Shown: positions 24,335 to 34,946, counted from the stretch's first letter. The stretch is 64,000 bases of DNA from Chelydra serpentina (GCA_037349315.1 JBAIAC010000059.1:14664501-14728500); one strand, 5' to 3'. Program-made: numbers and translations. Notes: generated by a model from the letters alone, not told the origin.

Positions 24335-24601
24335 CAGGTGTTCTCAAACTTCATTGCACAGCAATCCCCTTTCGACAATAAAAATTACTACATGATCCCA
24401 GGAGGGGGTGCCTGAAGCCTGAGCCAGCCCGAGTCCCAGGTGTGGGGGCGGGGGAAGGCCTCAGGCTTCAGCCCCGGGCAGTGGTAGTCAGGCTTCAGCT
24501 TCGGTCGTGGGCCCCAACAAATCTAAGCCAGCCCAGGCGACCCCATTAACATGGGGTCCTGACCCACTTTGGGGTCCCAACCCACAGTTTGAGAACTGTT
24601 G
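24335..24601. mobile_element. hAT-type MITE with 8-bp TSD
   Basis: Terminal inverted repeats CAGGTGTTCTCAAAC and (complement of the right end) CAACAGTTCTCAAAC. Identical 8-bp target duplications GTTTAGAC lie outside both ends (24327-24334 and 24602-24609). The interior is GC-rich relative to its flanks and non-coding. The TTCTCAAAC terminus is typical of hAT-Charlie-like elements. Confidence 0.9.
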
Positions 24602-25126
24602 GTTTAGACCATTTTATTTTAAAAAGTGAAATTGTGGTTGTCCTTAAACTTTTCAGTTGCCTTGGATAACATTACTTTAGTATTTGCAGTCTTCCCAAGA
24701 TATTCCCTATAACTTGTTCACAGAGATATAGTCTTATCCAAGGGAAAACTGCAAAGTTTTGAAGGGCGATCACTGTATACGCTCACTTAGGGCCTAATCA
24801 AAAGTCCATCAGATTCAATAGAAAAACTTCCATTAAGTCAATGGACTTGAGTCAGACACTTATTGTATAATTTAAGGCCTCTGTCAATCCACGGGAAGTA
24901 CACAGTGAACTTTTTGACTTGTGCTATTTTAGATGGCTGTACTACTCATACTAAAACTGATGACTTTGCCAATCAGGTGCTATAATTATGAGTCTGAGGC
25001 TGGCTGAATATCAGTGAGCAAGCTGCTTATAAAATATACAGATGCTTCATTTAGCTTTAGATTTTTAACTTGTAGAGCATTGTTTATTATTATTATAGTA
25101 GAATAATTAATAACACTTCTAGAGCT

Positions 25127-25206
25127 CCAATTCAGCAAAGACTTTTAGCATGTCCTGTTGAAGGCAATGGAACTTAAGTGTGTGTTTACATGCTATGCTG
25201 AATTGG
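25127..25206. repeat. Short palindromic repeat (CCAATTCAGCA type)
   Basis: An 11-bp perfect arm CCAATTCAGCA pairs with TGCTGAATTGG at the right end. The interior shows 'ctgttgaaggcaatgg', a decayed form of the shared core. Confidence 0.7.
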
Positions 25207-25274
25207 AACCAGATTAAGCAATACAGCACCTCTTTTCCAGTTCTTAAATTATTACTCTGCAGTGGCTCAAGGGA

Positions 25275-25400
25275 AGAAGGATGGGTGGTATGCTAAAATA
25301 AGAGGTGATGTCAGTTCTGCTCTCGACTCTGCCATAGCTTTCCTGTGTAACACTAGGCAAGTCATTAGGTTCCAGATTCTGATATCCTTACTCACATTCA
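25275..25400 (+). mobile_element. Weak MIR-like scrap
   Basis: 'gttctgctctcgactctgccatag' followed by 'tgtgtaacactaggcaagtcatta' follows the MIR core order. Too short and diverged for more than a tentative call. Confidence 0.35.
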
Positions 25401-25523
25401 GTGGTACTTTGCTTCACGTGCAGGCCCATTGCAGTCAGTGGAATTTCTCATGGAATATGATGCTACTGAAACAAAGTAAGGCTGCTGTTCTGGAAAACAC
25501 ACAAACCAGTTCTGTCATCTAGT

Positions 25524-25636
25524 CTTATTCAGGAAGCACTTTAGGCGTGTGCTTAAATCCCATAGAAGGCAATGTGGCTCAAAGTTGAACATGTGCTCAA
25601 GCGAATGCCTGAACAGGGATACTTTCCTGAATCAGG
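25524..25636. repeat. Palindromic repeat (TTCAGGAAGC type)
   Basis: The left end 'ttattcaggaagcac' and the right end 'actttcctgaatcagg' are inverted. The interior contains 'gtgcttaaatcccat' and 'catgtgctcaag', also roughly inverted. A decayed fold-back repeat of about 110 bp. Confidence 0.6.
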
Positions 25637-25639
25637 ACC

Positions 25640-26374
25640 CAAGAGTGTTAAAATGTGGTCCTATATGCTGTTGTGATTAGCAATAACTTCCACAAGAATG
25701 AGTTGAAGCTGGTCACATATTAGACATTTAAGCAAAATATTTTGGGTAAAATTTCATAAGTCCCATTTTTTAAAAAGTGATTGAGGAGTAGATCTATGAA
25801 GCTACACCTAAAGCCTATGTAGACCCTAGCTACATTGCTTAGGGCTGTGAAAGATTTCATGCACTGTGTGACATAGGTGGACTTAAACCCTCCCCTCCCC
25901 CCCGGTAGATGCAGTTTGGTTGAACATTTTGGATTATATAAATATAATTAGATTAAAATTAAATGTAATATTATCTTTAATTATACTGTATATTTAATAT
26001 TTTAATACAATATAAACATCCAAATGAAATTAATCAAAATGATAGTTCAAACAGCACATTTTACCTTATTGAACTAACAAGTTTTCTTGATCCTGAATCA
26101 AATTTTTCAAAATTTTTGTTTTTTGGGAAATTTTGGCCTTTTTTTCTGAGGTGAAATGATTTTCTTTTTGAAATGTCAGAATTTTCCACAGATTTAAGAT
26201 TTTCTTTTTTGACCAGCCCTACAAATAACTCATACATTCACTGAAATTAGGGTTGGTTTGTAAATGATTAACATATGGAAAGAAGGAGAAAGGTGTTCAC
26301 CAAAGCCGTTTAATAAGTCCATCCATATTCATTAAAGTACTTAAGACCCATTGACTTCTATGAGATTTAAGTGC
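25640..26374. other. AT-rich non-coding
   Basis: Very AT-rich (25925-26200 especially). No gene. The last 40 bases contain 'agacccattgacttctatgag' and 'aagtgctttcaaaatagac', which is probably a palindromic repeat used as the landing site of the adjacent PLE. Confidence 0.5.
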
Positions 26375-26399
26375 TTTCAAAATAGACTTGCACAGATAC

Positions 26400-29193
26400 A
26401 GACAGACATCATCTTCCTCTCCAAGTGCAAACTGATGGACATCATACCGAATGGACTGAGGGTAAAAAATCGATTGCAATCGACATAGTACACTGACTAT
26501 GGTGAGAGATGGTGCCACACACTCTTAAAGAAACTGAGGAACCATCTGTTCAGCATCCTGTACAGCAGACAGGAGAAGATCAAGAATGAGCTCTCAAAAC
26601 TGGAGACTCTCATACGAAACCAACCTTCCACACACACTTCCACGGGGCTGGACTTTACAAAAACAACAAAAAAAGCCATTTACCAACGCACACTTTACTT
26701 CTCTACAGAGGAAAAAGGACAGTAAACTATCTAAACTCCTACATCCCACAGGGGGCTACAACAGTGGTAGCCTTAACTCACCTAACAATATTGTTAATCT
26801 ATCCAAGTACACACTTAGCCCGGAAAAAGAGTCTGTCCTATCTCTGGGACTCTCTTTCTGCTCCCCTCGCCCCCCTCCCCCATGCACATCATACAGTTCT
26901 GCGGTGCTCTGGAAGCCTACTTTCGCCATCTCCCACTGAAGGAATATTTTTAACACACCACTGAACAGTGCACTGACCCACAGGAACCCTCCTACCAACA
27001 CTACAAGAAGAATTCTGGGTGGACTCCTCCGGACAGTTGAAACGACAGACTGGACTTCTACAGAGAGTGCTTCCGCAGATGCGCACAGGCTGAAATTGTG
27101 AACAAACAGCATGACTTGCCCCACAGGGCCGGCTCCAGGCACCAGCTTGCCAAGCTGGTGCTTGGGGCAGCAGGTGAGAAGGGGGCGGCAGTCCGAGTCC
27201 CGCGGCGGCAATTCGGCGGCAGGTCCGCTCTTCCCGCCGCCGAATTGCTGCCGCGGGACTCGGACTGCCGCCCCAGTCTCGCCTGCCGCGGCGGCAAAGG
27301 GGCGGCAGGTCCGCCGCTGTCCCCTTGCCGCTCTGGAATGGGACTGCCTGCGTCGGGGGCGGGGCACTGCCACCCCTGCTTGGGGCGGCAGAATTGTAAG
27401 AGCCACCCCTGTTGCCCCATAACCTCAGCCATACAGAACGCAATGCCACCCACAACCTCAGAAACAACTCTGACATTATAATCAAAGGTGCTGACAAAGG
27501 AGGTGCTGTCATCATCATGAATAGGTTAGATTATGAACAGGCAACTCTCCAACACCACATTGTACAGGCCACTAGCCTCCGATCCCACTGAGGAGTACCA
27601 AAAGAAACCACACCATCTGCTCAACAAACTCCCTGCTACAGCACAGGAACAAATCTATACAGACACACCCCCAGAGTCCTGACCAGGGGTATTCTATCTG
27701 CTACCCAAGATCCATAAACCTGGAAACCCTGGACACCCTGTCATCTCAGGCATCGGCACTCTTACAGCAGGATTATCTGGCTATTTGGACTCTCTCCTCA
27801 GACCCTACGCTACCAGCACTCCCAGCTATCTTCGAGACACTGCCGACTTCATGAGGAAACTACAATACATTGGAGATCTTCCTGAAAACACCATCTTGGC
27901 CACCATGGATATAGAAGCTCTTTACACCAATATTCCTCATGAGGATGGACTACAAGCTGTCAGGAACAGTATCCCTGATGAGGACATGGCACACCTGGTG
28001 GCTGCGCTTTGTTACTTTGTCCTCACCACAACCATTTCAGATTTGGGGACAACTTATGCCTTCAAGTCAGTGGCACTGCTATGGGTACCGTATGGCCCCA
28101 CAACATGCCAACATTTTTATGGCTGACGTAGAACAACATTTCCGCAGCACTCATCCCCTAGTGCCCTTCCTCTACTTGCGCTACATTGGTGACATCTTCA
28201 TCATATGGACCCACGGGAAGGAGGCCCTTGAAGAATTCCACCTGGATTTCAATAATTTCCATCCCACCATCAGCCTCAGCCTGGACCAGTCCACACAAGA
28301 GATCCACTTCCTGGACACTACAGTGCAAATAAGTGATGGTCACATAAATCCACCATATACCGGAAACCTACTGACTGCTATACTTACCTACATGCCTCCA
28401 GCTTCCATTCAGGATACATCACACGATCCATTGTCTACAGCCAAGCCCTAAGATACAGCCACATTTGCTTCAATCCCTCAGACAGAGACAAACACCTGCA
28501 AGATCTTTATCAAACATTCTTAAAACTACAATACCCACCTGGGGAAGTGAGGAAACAGCTTGACAGAGCCAGACGGGTACTCAGAAGTCACCTACTACAG
28601 GACAGGCTCAACAAGGAAAATATCAGAACACCACTGGCCATCACGTAGAGACCCCAGCTAAAACCTCTCCAGCACATCATCAATGATCTACAACCTATCC
28701 TGGAAAATGATCCCTCACTCTCACAGACCTTGGGAGGCAGGCCAGTCCTCACTTACAGACAGCCCCCAAACCTGAAGCAAATACTCACCAGCACCTACAC
28801 ACCACACCACAGAAACATTAACCCAGGAACCAAACCCTGTAACAAACCCCGTTGCCTACTCTGTTCCCATATCTACTCTGACGACACCATCATTGGACCC
28901 AGCCACATCAGCCACACCATCAGGGACTCATTCAACTGCACATCTACTAATATGATATATGCCATCATGTGCCAGCTGTGTCCCTCTGACATTGGCCAAA
29001 CCGGACAGTCTCTACATAAAAGAATAAATAGAGACAAATCAGACATCAAGAATGGTAACATACAAAAGCCTGTAGGAGAACACTTCAATCTCCCTGGACA
29101 TTCAATAACAGATTTAAAAGTAGCCATTCTGCAACAACAACAACAAAAGGCTTCAAAGAGAAACTGTAGAACTACAATTCATTTGCAAACTTA
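26400..29193 (+). pseudogene. PLE reverse transcriptase / GIY-YIG ORF, broken
   Basis: The product would be the single PLE polyprotein: RT followed by a GIY-YIG endonuclease that nicks target DNA. Visible pieces: an N-terminal stretch before the MITE; RT motifs FYLLPKIHKPG near 27690, TMDIEALYTNIPHEDG near 27905 (first catalytic Asp present), and LRYIGDIFIIW near 28180. In that last motif the normal YxDD has become Y-I-G-D, which should abolish polymerisation. The downstream linker HFLDTTV is present. The Cys motif CNKPRCLLC near 28845 and an endonuclease core (IYAIMCQLC, then IGQTGQSLHKRI) near 28955-29030 end in a Gln-rich tail. The Tyr of the YIG motif is Asp here. At least three frame changes or stops occur. 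Confidence 0.85.
27124..27411. mobile_element. GC-rich hAT MITE nested in the PLE
   Basis: It starts CAGGGCCGGCTCCAGG like the 694-938 element and ends AGAGCCACCCCTG. Perfect 8-bp target duplications TTGCCCCA flank it (27116-27123, 27412-27419). The interior contains a near-perfect hairpin: a 39-bp arm at 27182-27220 pairs with 27236-27274 with one mismatch and a 15-bp loop. It splits the PLE coding sequence, so it inserted later than the PLE. Long open frames on both strands here come from GC-rich composition, not genes. Confidence 0.92.
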
Positions 29194-29525
29194 ACACCAT
29201 TAATTTGGGCTTGAATAGGGACTGGGAGTGGCTGGCTCACTACAAAAGCAATTTTCCCTCCCTTGGTATTGACACTTCCTCATCAGTTATTGGGAGGGGA
29301 TCACATCCACCCTGACTGAATTGGCCTTGTCATCACTGGTTCTCCACTTGTAAGGTAACTCCCTTCTCTTCATGTGCCAGTATATTTATGCTTATATCTG
29401 TAATTTTCACTCCATACATCTGAAAATGTTTTTTTACCCACGAAAGCTTATGCCCAAATAAATCTGTTAGTCTTTAAGGTGCCACCAGACTCCTCGTTTT
29501 TTTGTTTTTTGTTTTCAAAATAGAC

Positions 29526-32205
29526 ATGAGTTTTAACCTCAGGCTTAAACGTTTTCCTGAACTGCAGCCTAACTTTGCAACAGATATTCTTTGCAATGTA
29601 TTTGACCAGCTCTGCTAAAATATCAGGCCTGTCACAGTGGTATGTGCTTGGCTTCTGGTGGGTCAAAGGATGCTGTTCCCATGTATCCCTTGATACTACC
29701 TTGTGCTCTGCTTTCATTACCCACAAATAATTGATTCCTGGGTTGAAAGCTCAGAAGAGGAAGGCAACACATTAACTTTGAAGAAAAACTTACAGCAGAG
29801 CCCAGCTGGAAGTGGAATAGGAAGTTGAAGAGAATGGAATTAAGGAGTGACCAACTGCTGGGGGACCTTGTCAGCAAACATTAAGGGGGGCACAGGAGGA
29901 GGAGACTGAGTATAAACAATTACACAGTTTTCCTCCTAAAACTCAAGAGGGAAAAAAACAACACTACTGTAGAGAATAACAGGTGTATCTTCAGATTCTC
30001 CTCCGCCTGCCTCCGAAGCTAATTTAGGTGTCTCAAATCATGGAATGAATACAACACGATAAGGCCAAAACCTACAAAGAGGATCCATGCCAATATAGAC
30101 TGTAAAATAAAAGTAAATGAAAACCAAAATAAAACAGCTTTTATTCACATGAAACAATAAACCTATTAGCTCTGATAATCAATTAAAAATATTATACAAT
30201 CAGGCAATCACAGATGTAGAAGCTTATCCTCCTTAAAGTCATTATAAATCATATCCTTTCCTAAATCTCTCGATTCCCTCTTATTGCTTATATTCTAATC
30301 CCTGCCCGGGTATCATTTTCATTGCTAAACATACTGTTTGCCAATCAGTTTATTAAGGTTTGCCTTGCCAGTGCCAAAACAAATGGTCTCATTCAAAGAT
30401 AAAAGGAAGCCTAATATTAAAATAATAATTTCACATCTCTGCTGGTAGAGCCTAATTATTGAAGAAATTGGCACATAGAATCTCTGAGGTGATATGGAAT
30501 TTGTATGTCAATAGCGAGCCCCTTTGAAGTTGACCCACACTGTTCTTGACTGTGTCAGGCATCTCAGGCTCTTTGGGTTATAATATCAGGGAAAGAATAC
30601 TTTGAAGAAAGATCTAATTTGTGAAACTGTCTTGCTTTCTACTATTCGGCACATATAGACACTGCACCATGGTGCCTATAAAATTTGTGAAATACAGACC
30701 ACAAACTGAGGTGATTCCGACTGAACACTCACACACATGTATTTTAAAGATATGTGAAGCTTTCCAGTGTTCTTCAGCTGTATTAGCTATACGAGGTTGA
30801 TGTTGATTCCCTAGAAGGAAGACTTTTCAAAATGAAAAAGACAGTAAAATCCTGTGTTGGTACAAGTCCTTTGGAATTCTTCAGCACTCCAGTTCTGCAG
30901 GCATTGGTAGGAGTTGAACAGCAAATTTCAATACATAATGGGGCATTTCTCCAGCAACAATAATACGGAGGCACGGAATAAACTCTGAGCTGCAAATTTT
31001 CCCCAAATTTCTAAACACGTTTCCCTCTTTTGGAGTAGACATGTGGCATGGAAAGGGCTTTAACAGACACAGACAAAGGGGCAGAGAAAGGTACCATGTG
31101 GAAAGGGCAGGCAGACATGCCACATACATGAGTCTGGCAAGAACAGCAGAGGAGTTTCCCTGTGCCTGTACGCAGATCTAGGCAAGTAAAGAAAAAAGGA
31201 GGTTATTTGCTGTGAGTGGTAGAAAAGTGTTGATGGTGTGAGGCTTAGAACAGTGACACTGATGAAGTCGTGCATGACCAGTTTAAATCTTGTAAGGTTT
31301 AAATCTTGTATCTGTAATTGCTACAAAATAAAATACCAGTAATAGTAAAACAGGGTAGACTAGCAGCATTCTGAAACTAGGCAATATCAAGCAGGCAGCT
31401 TGAAGGCTGGAAAAAGCGTTACTCTGTCAGCTTTCAAATCTGGTTGGTGAGGCTGCTAATGGGTGTGAGGAGGCTGTCGTGAACTAGAAACAGACCTACT
31501 GAGATCTTTTTCTTGCTGCAAGTCTGCTAACATATGAAATGTGGATGAAACATTTTTATTTTCTGTGGTTTTCCCACAAATTCTCTTGTGCAAGTAGCAG
31601 AGTTGGAAAATTTGCCAGAGTGTAGCTGTGCTACTGTTTGGTGGCATGAGTGTTGGGAAAGAAAAGCTGTTAATTGAGAAGGCTTTTAAAAGCTAAAACA
31701 TTCCATGACATTTTGATCTTTAAATCAGCCAGTAGCATGGAAACACATAAAGTAAAGTCTGGGTGACATGACCAAATGTATGAATTTTTTAAAATGTCTT
31801 TTAAATCAATAATAAAGCGGTGGAAGCATATCTGAACAGCACCCCCTAGCTACGTGGATAGTATCTTTCAAAAGGGAAATTAAAATGGCTCTCAGTAAAC
31901 CTCATTGCCTGTCTGTAACCCCTGGTTTCTGGGATAGTCCTAATGTTTATCACCTTTTGCCATCAGTGTTAGATGACATCTCTGGTTACTGAAAGCGCAT
32001 ACAAACCTGCTTGATGTTATACTTGTGGGTGCTGCAATGCAATGGTAGCTGTGCCAATTGACAAATATATTTCGCTATATTAACCGTTTAATCTAGAACT
32101 AGTTTGTTGTTTTGCATCTCGGACAAACTTGTGCTCCTGAGACTCTGCACTGCCGCGTCTTGATGACTTGATTCATCACATCAGATGCAGCTTATGCAAC
32201 ATGGG
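29526..32205. other. Non-coding, mostly unrecognised
   Basis: AT-rich sequence without recognisable repeats or coding signal. Small minus-strand frames at 29448-29877 and 30783-31275 look like chance. Confidence 0.45.
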
Positions 32206-32207
32206 CC

Positions 32208-32271
32208 TGATCCAAAGCCCGCTGAAATCAGTGGAAAGATTCTGATTGACTTCAGTGGGTTTTTCGATCAA
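32208..32271. repeat. Short palindromic repeat (TGATCCAAAG type), 5' of the candidate exon
   Basis: The left end TGATCCAAAGCCC and the right end 'gggtttttcgatca' are a decayed inverted pair. The core 'attgacttcagtggg' is present. It ends about 10 bp before the candidate exon, where a splice acceptor would be expected. Confidence 0.65.
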
Positions 32272-32280
32272 GCTCCATGA

Positions 32281-32460
32281 GGAGAAGCCTGTGAACAAAA
32301 GGAACGTCTCAAAGCATCATCCAAACTGAAAAATATAAAACTGAATGAAGAATACAATGCTACCTGTGAGAGTTTACCTACTAAAGAAATCCTGGTTAAA
32401 ATCCACACAGCGCTCGGTGATGTGGTAGAAACATCTGGGTATATCTTTGAAGAACAGAAT
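32281..32460 (+). CDS. Candidate host coding exon (60 codons), unidentified
   Basis: A frame opens after a TGA at 32278-32280 and stays open for 60 codons. It ends exactly at GTAAGTG (32461), a strong 5' splice donor, with the junction in phase 0. The predicted peptide is rich in Lys/Glu at its start (EQKERLKASSKLK) and continues with a mixed, protein-like part containing LPTKEILVKIHTALGD and VETSGYIFEEQN. Composition looks like a real soluble, partly helical protein, unlike the other open frames here. I do not recognise the family. Weak point: the upstream acceptor is poor (candidate AGs at 32281, 32284, 32287 with only a short T-run), and a palindromic repeat abuts it. It could be a real exon, a decayed one, or chance. 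Confidence 0.4.
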
Positions 32461-32493
32461 GTAAGTGTTGTCTACTCAGATTACTATTTTTAA

Positions 32494-32856
32494 TTAAAAA
32501 ATAACCATTTTATGTTAGTGGGCAAGTAGATCAGACACCATTGCGCAAGATGCTTTATAAATGTTTAAGCAGTACCAGTCCCCACCCCAGTGATATTAGT
32601 CTAGCAGACAAGACATAACAGGTGGATGAGATAAAGAAACAGGCTGAGGTGAAGATGACAGGGGAGACTAGGTAACAAAAACAATAAAATGTAATCCTTA
32701 GCCAATTAAGGGAAGTGATCATAACTCTCCAACCGCCTGCCTATTATCAGGTTTCATTTTACAGTATACTTTATTAGAGGGGCAACATTTGTACAGCACA
32801 AAAGCAACAACCTCATATAGGCACCAGGCAAACTGCAAACAATCTGGGATCCACAG
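32494..32856. other. Non-coding; presumptive intron start
   Basis: The stretch after the candidate donor is AT-rich. 'gtgggcaagtagatcagac' and 'tttataaatgtttaagcagtacc' may be MIR/L3 scraps. No other exon is visible. Confidence 0.35.
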
Positions 32857-32926
32857 GCCAGATCCTGAGCTGGTGTAATTGACTTCAGTGGAGCTATGCC
32901 AATTTGCACTAGATGAGAATCTGGCC
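32857..32926. repeat. Short palindromic repeat (GGCCAGATC type)
   Basis: The ends GGCCAGATCCTGAGCTGG and GAGAATCTGGCC are inverted. The core 'attgacttcagtggagc' is shared with other short fold-backs in the window. Confidence 0.7.
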
Positions 32927-33011
32927 CATAATATGCCTTTTTTTCTTTCAAAAGTAAAGATTATTGGTTTCCACTGTATTGGTATATAGTAAGGTGCATA
33001 CTGTAAGTACA

Positions 33012-33170
33012 AGCGACAAAAAGTCCTGTGGCACCTTATAGACTAACAGACGTATTGGAGCATACGCTTTCGTGGGTGAATACCCACTTCGTCGGATACA
33101 TGCACCCACGAAAGCTTATGCATGCATCCAACAAAGTGGGTATTCACCCACGAAAGCTTATGCTCCTCTG
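33012..33170 (+). mobile_element. Fold-back PLE tail insertion 1
   Basis: Left arm: inverted PLE tail, 'gcgacaaaaagtcctgtggc' through 'gggtgaatacccacttcg'. Right part: direct tail with CACCCACGAAAGCTTATGC present twice, then an abrupt jump to the terminal 'cctctgata'. A 14-bp target duplication ATACTGTAAGTACA lies at 32998-33011 and 33171-33184. No coding capacity. Compared with the two other fold-backs, the right arm has an internal deletion. Confidence 0.88.
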
Positions 33171-33187
33171 ATACTGTAAGTACAGTA

Positions 33188-33297
33188 AGGGCCTGATTAT
33201 ATTCTAACTTGAATTGGCTTTATATTGGTGTAACCCCATTGACTTTAGTGTCGTTCCTTCTGATTTACACCTATATATGTGAGATTAGAATCTCTCT
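33188..33297. repeat. Palindromic repeat (GGCCTGATTATATTCT type)
   Basis: The left end 'gggcctgattatattctaac' and the right end 'tgtgagattagaatc' are inverted, with 'ggtgtaaccccattgacttta' and 'tgatttacacc' as inner arms. Moderately decayed. Confidence 0.55.
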
Positions 33298-33301
33298 TTA
33301 A

Positions 33302-33739
33302 GGGTACATCTACACAGCAAATAAAGTGTGTTAGTATTTAATCTATCTAGTGCGGGTAACAATAGTAGTGAAGGTATAATGGCATTAGCTTCAGTGTGGG
33401 CAAGCATCCCACGTAGCCAGAAGCTGGGAATTGGCAACTGGATGGATCACTTGATGATTACCTGTTCTTTTCATTCCCTCTGGGGCACCTGGCATTGGCC
33501 ACTATCGGAAGACGGGATACTGGGCTAGATGGACCTTTGGTCTGACCCAGTATGGGCGATATTATGTTCTTAGGTTCTAAGTACATACCCAGTGTCCCTA
33601 CTGGGGTTGTACTGTGGTGGCTAGCCATACTGAAGTCTGTGCTGACATGCCTTCACTGCTATTGTTACTAGATTAAAGCTAGTGCAGGTATGCCTATCCA
33701 TACTACAGGTACACCTTAATTTGCTGTGTAGACATACCC
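33302..33739. mobile_element. Harbinger-type MITE, split by a CR1 fragment
   Basis: Termini GGGTACATCTACACAGCAAA and the complement of 'tttgctgtgtagacataccc' match well. The flanking triplets TAA (33299-33301) and TGA (33740-33742) fit a 3-bp TWA target duplication with one change. The interior halves are separated by a CR1 3' end (33416-33586). Confidence 0.8.
33416..33586 (+). mobile_element. CR1 LINE 3'-end fragment
   Basis: Contains the typical CR1 terminal phrases 'cttgatgattacctgttc', 'ctctggggcacctggcattgg', 'gatactgggctagatggacc' and 'tttggtctgacccagtatgg', ending 'atgttcttaggttctaag'. A very short 5'-truncated copy, inserted into the surrounding MITE. Confidence 0.92.
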
Positions 33740-33742
33740 TGA

Positions 33743-34185
33743 GAATTCAACAGCAGTGAATTAATTGGAGTAAGCAAACAGCATAGGCAGCTAAGAGAAG
33801 AAACAGGAGTGTTTTGAAATGAACAGCATTTTCATAAGTAAAAGCACAATACCTAAAGAGATTTATGGTTAATTTGCTGGTTTTGTTTTGGGTTATAAAA
33901 CCTGCAGAAGAATGTGTAATATTTCAAACACCCATCATTGTGGTATCTAAGTGCTAGTGGGGAAAAAAAATAAGTGCAATAGGAGTGTGTTTTAAAAATT
34001 GCGTTCAGCAATGCATCAATCTCTACTTTTACTTTGACGTGATATTTAATTTCCTATACTGCATAATACTATATCTAGTTTACTCAACAGACTAAAATTA
34101 TACTTATCTACCTCTGATACTTCAGTGTAGTTCTCTACCCTAAAACATGCTCTTGTTCAGCTGATTCTCGAAATGACATCACCTG
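33743..34185. other. AT-rich non-coding
   Basis: Nothing recognised. Confidence 0.45.
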
Positions 34186-34440
34186 GTACAGGTGACTTCA
34201 CCAGCCACTGCCCTGTTACTAGCCTTCCCTTCTTAGGCCAGGTTATTGAGAAGCTGGTGACTGATTAATTGAAAAAGTATCTGATCTCCACCAATATCCT
34301 CAACCCTTCACAGGAGGAGGGTATGGAGATAGCACTGGTAGCTCTAGTGGCTGATCCTTCGTAGCTGTGGTTAAAGATGATGTTCTCCTAGAGATGATAA
34401 TCCACAGTCAGCTAGTTGGTATTTGTGAAAATGTAGAGGC
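34186..34440 (+). pseudogene. L2-like LINE reverse transcriptase relic
   Basis: One reading frame gives PVTSLPFLGQVIEKLVTD, an interrupted LKKYLISTNILNPSQ, then GMEIALVALVADP, and a last piece DDVLLEMIIHSQL. This is the order seen in the fingers region of L2-type LINE RTs. Stops interrupt it. Old and short. Confidence 0.65.
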
Positions 34441-34443
34441 TGT

Positions 34444-34487
34444 GCCTGATCCAATTCCTATTGACTTCAGTGAGAATTGGATCAGGC
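34444..34487. repeat. Short palindromic repeat (GCCTGATCCAATTC)
   Basis: 14-bp perfect arms GCCTGATCCAATTC / GAATTGGATCAGGC flank 'ctattgacttcagtga', the shared core. Confidence 0.7.
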
Positions 34488-34720
34488 CCTAAAGCTGTAA
34501 CCATTTAACAGTCTTCTCAGTTGAGTTCTAGAGTCCTTTGGCCTAACTATATTAAAGGGATTTGTGGAACCACTAAGAGATATTGGGACTGAGATGGACT
34601 TTCCATTGTGCCGTTGTGATTCTCACATCCAGCAATAGGAAATTCAGCAATTCAGATAGCATTCTGTTTAGCCAAGGATTTGCCTCTGACATGTCCAGAT
34701 CACAATCCTGATTATAGAAG

Positions 34721-34946
34721 CGACAAAGAGTCCTGTGGCACCTTATAGACTAACAGATGTATTGGAGCATAAACTTTCGTGGGTGAATACCCACTTCGTC
34801 GGATGCATGTCGTCACTGCATGCATCAGATGAAGTGGGTATTCACCCACGAAAGTTTATGCTCCAATACATCTGTTAGTCTATAAGGTGCCACAGGACTC
34901 TTTGTCGCATCTACATATCCAAACTAACATGGCTACCCCTCTGATA
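34721..34946 (+). mobile_element. Fold-back PLE tail insertion 2
   Basis: The left arm (34721-34809) is an inverted PLE tail beginning 'cgacaaagagtcctgtgg'. The right arm is the direct tail, continuing past 'gactctttgtcgc' to the full terminus 'ggctacccctctgata'. A perfect 14-bp target duplication CCTGATTATAGAAG lies at 34707-34720 and 34947-34960. Both arms share private variants: cataAActttcg pairs with cgaaagTTtatg, and agAtgt pairs with acaTct, whereas other tails in the window have G/C there. One arm therefore looks copied from the other. Confidence 0.93.

Larger units (their letters stand above)
26388..29512 (+). mobile_element. Penelope-like retroelement (PLE), nearly complete
   Basis: A 3.1-kb insertion bounded by a perfect 13-bp target duplication TTTCAAAATAGAC (26375-26387 and 29513-29525). 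In order it carries a 5' coding part, a PLE-type reverse transcriptase, a C-terminal GIY-YIG-like region with a preceding Cys-rich linker, and a 3' tail with CACGAAAGCTTATGC and 'gttagtctttaaggtgcc'. A GC-rich hAT MITE is inserted at 27124-27411. Frames are broken in several places, so it is dead. The coding start lies inside the truncated 5' end, so the 5' boundary marks the insertion and not the full-length element. Confidence 0.9.

Noticed and set aside
26756..27518. Long minus-strand frames (216, 209 and 131 aa) over 26.76-27.52 kb
   Set aside because: They lie antisense to the PLE and across the GC-rich hAT MITE with its palindrome. GC-rich composition keeps several frames open at once; no domain is seen.
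33012..33184. CRISPR-like or satellite array at clustered PLE tail motifs
   Set aside because: The repeats are inverted arms of one insertion with a TSD, not regularly spaced direct repeats.
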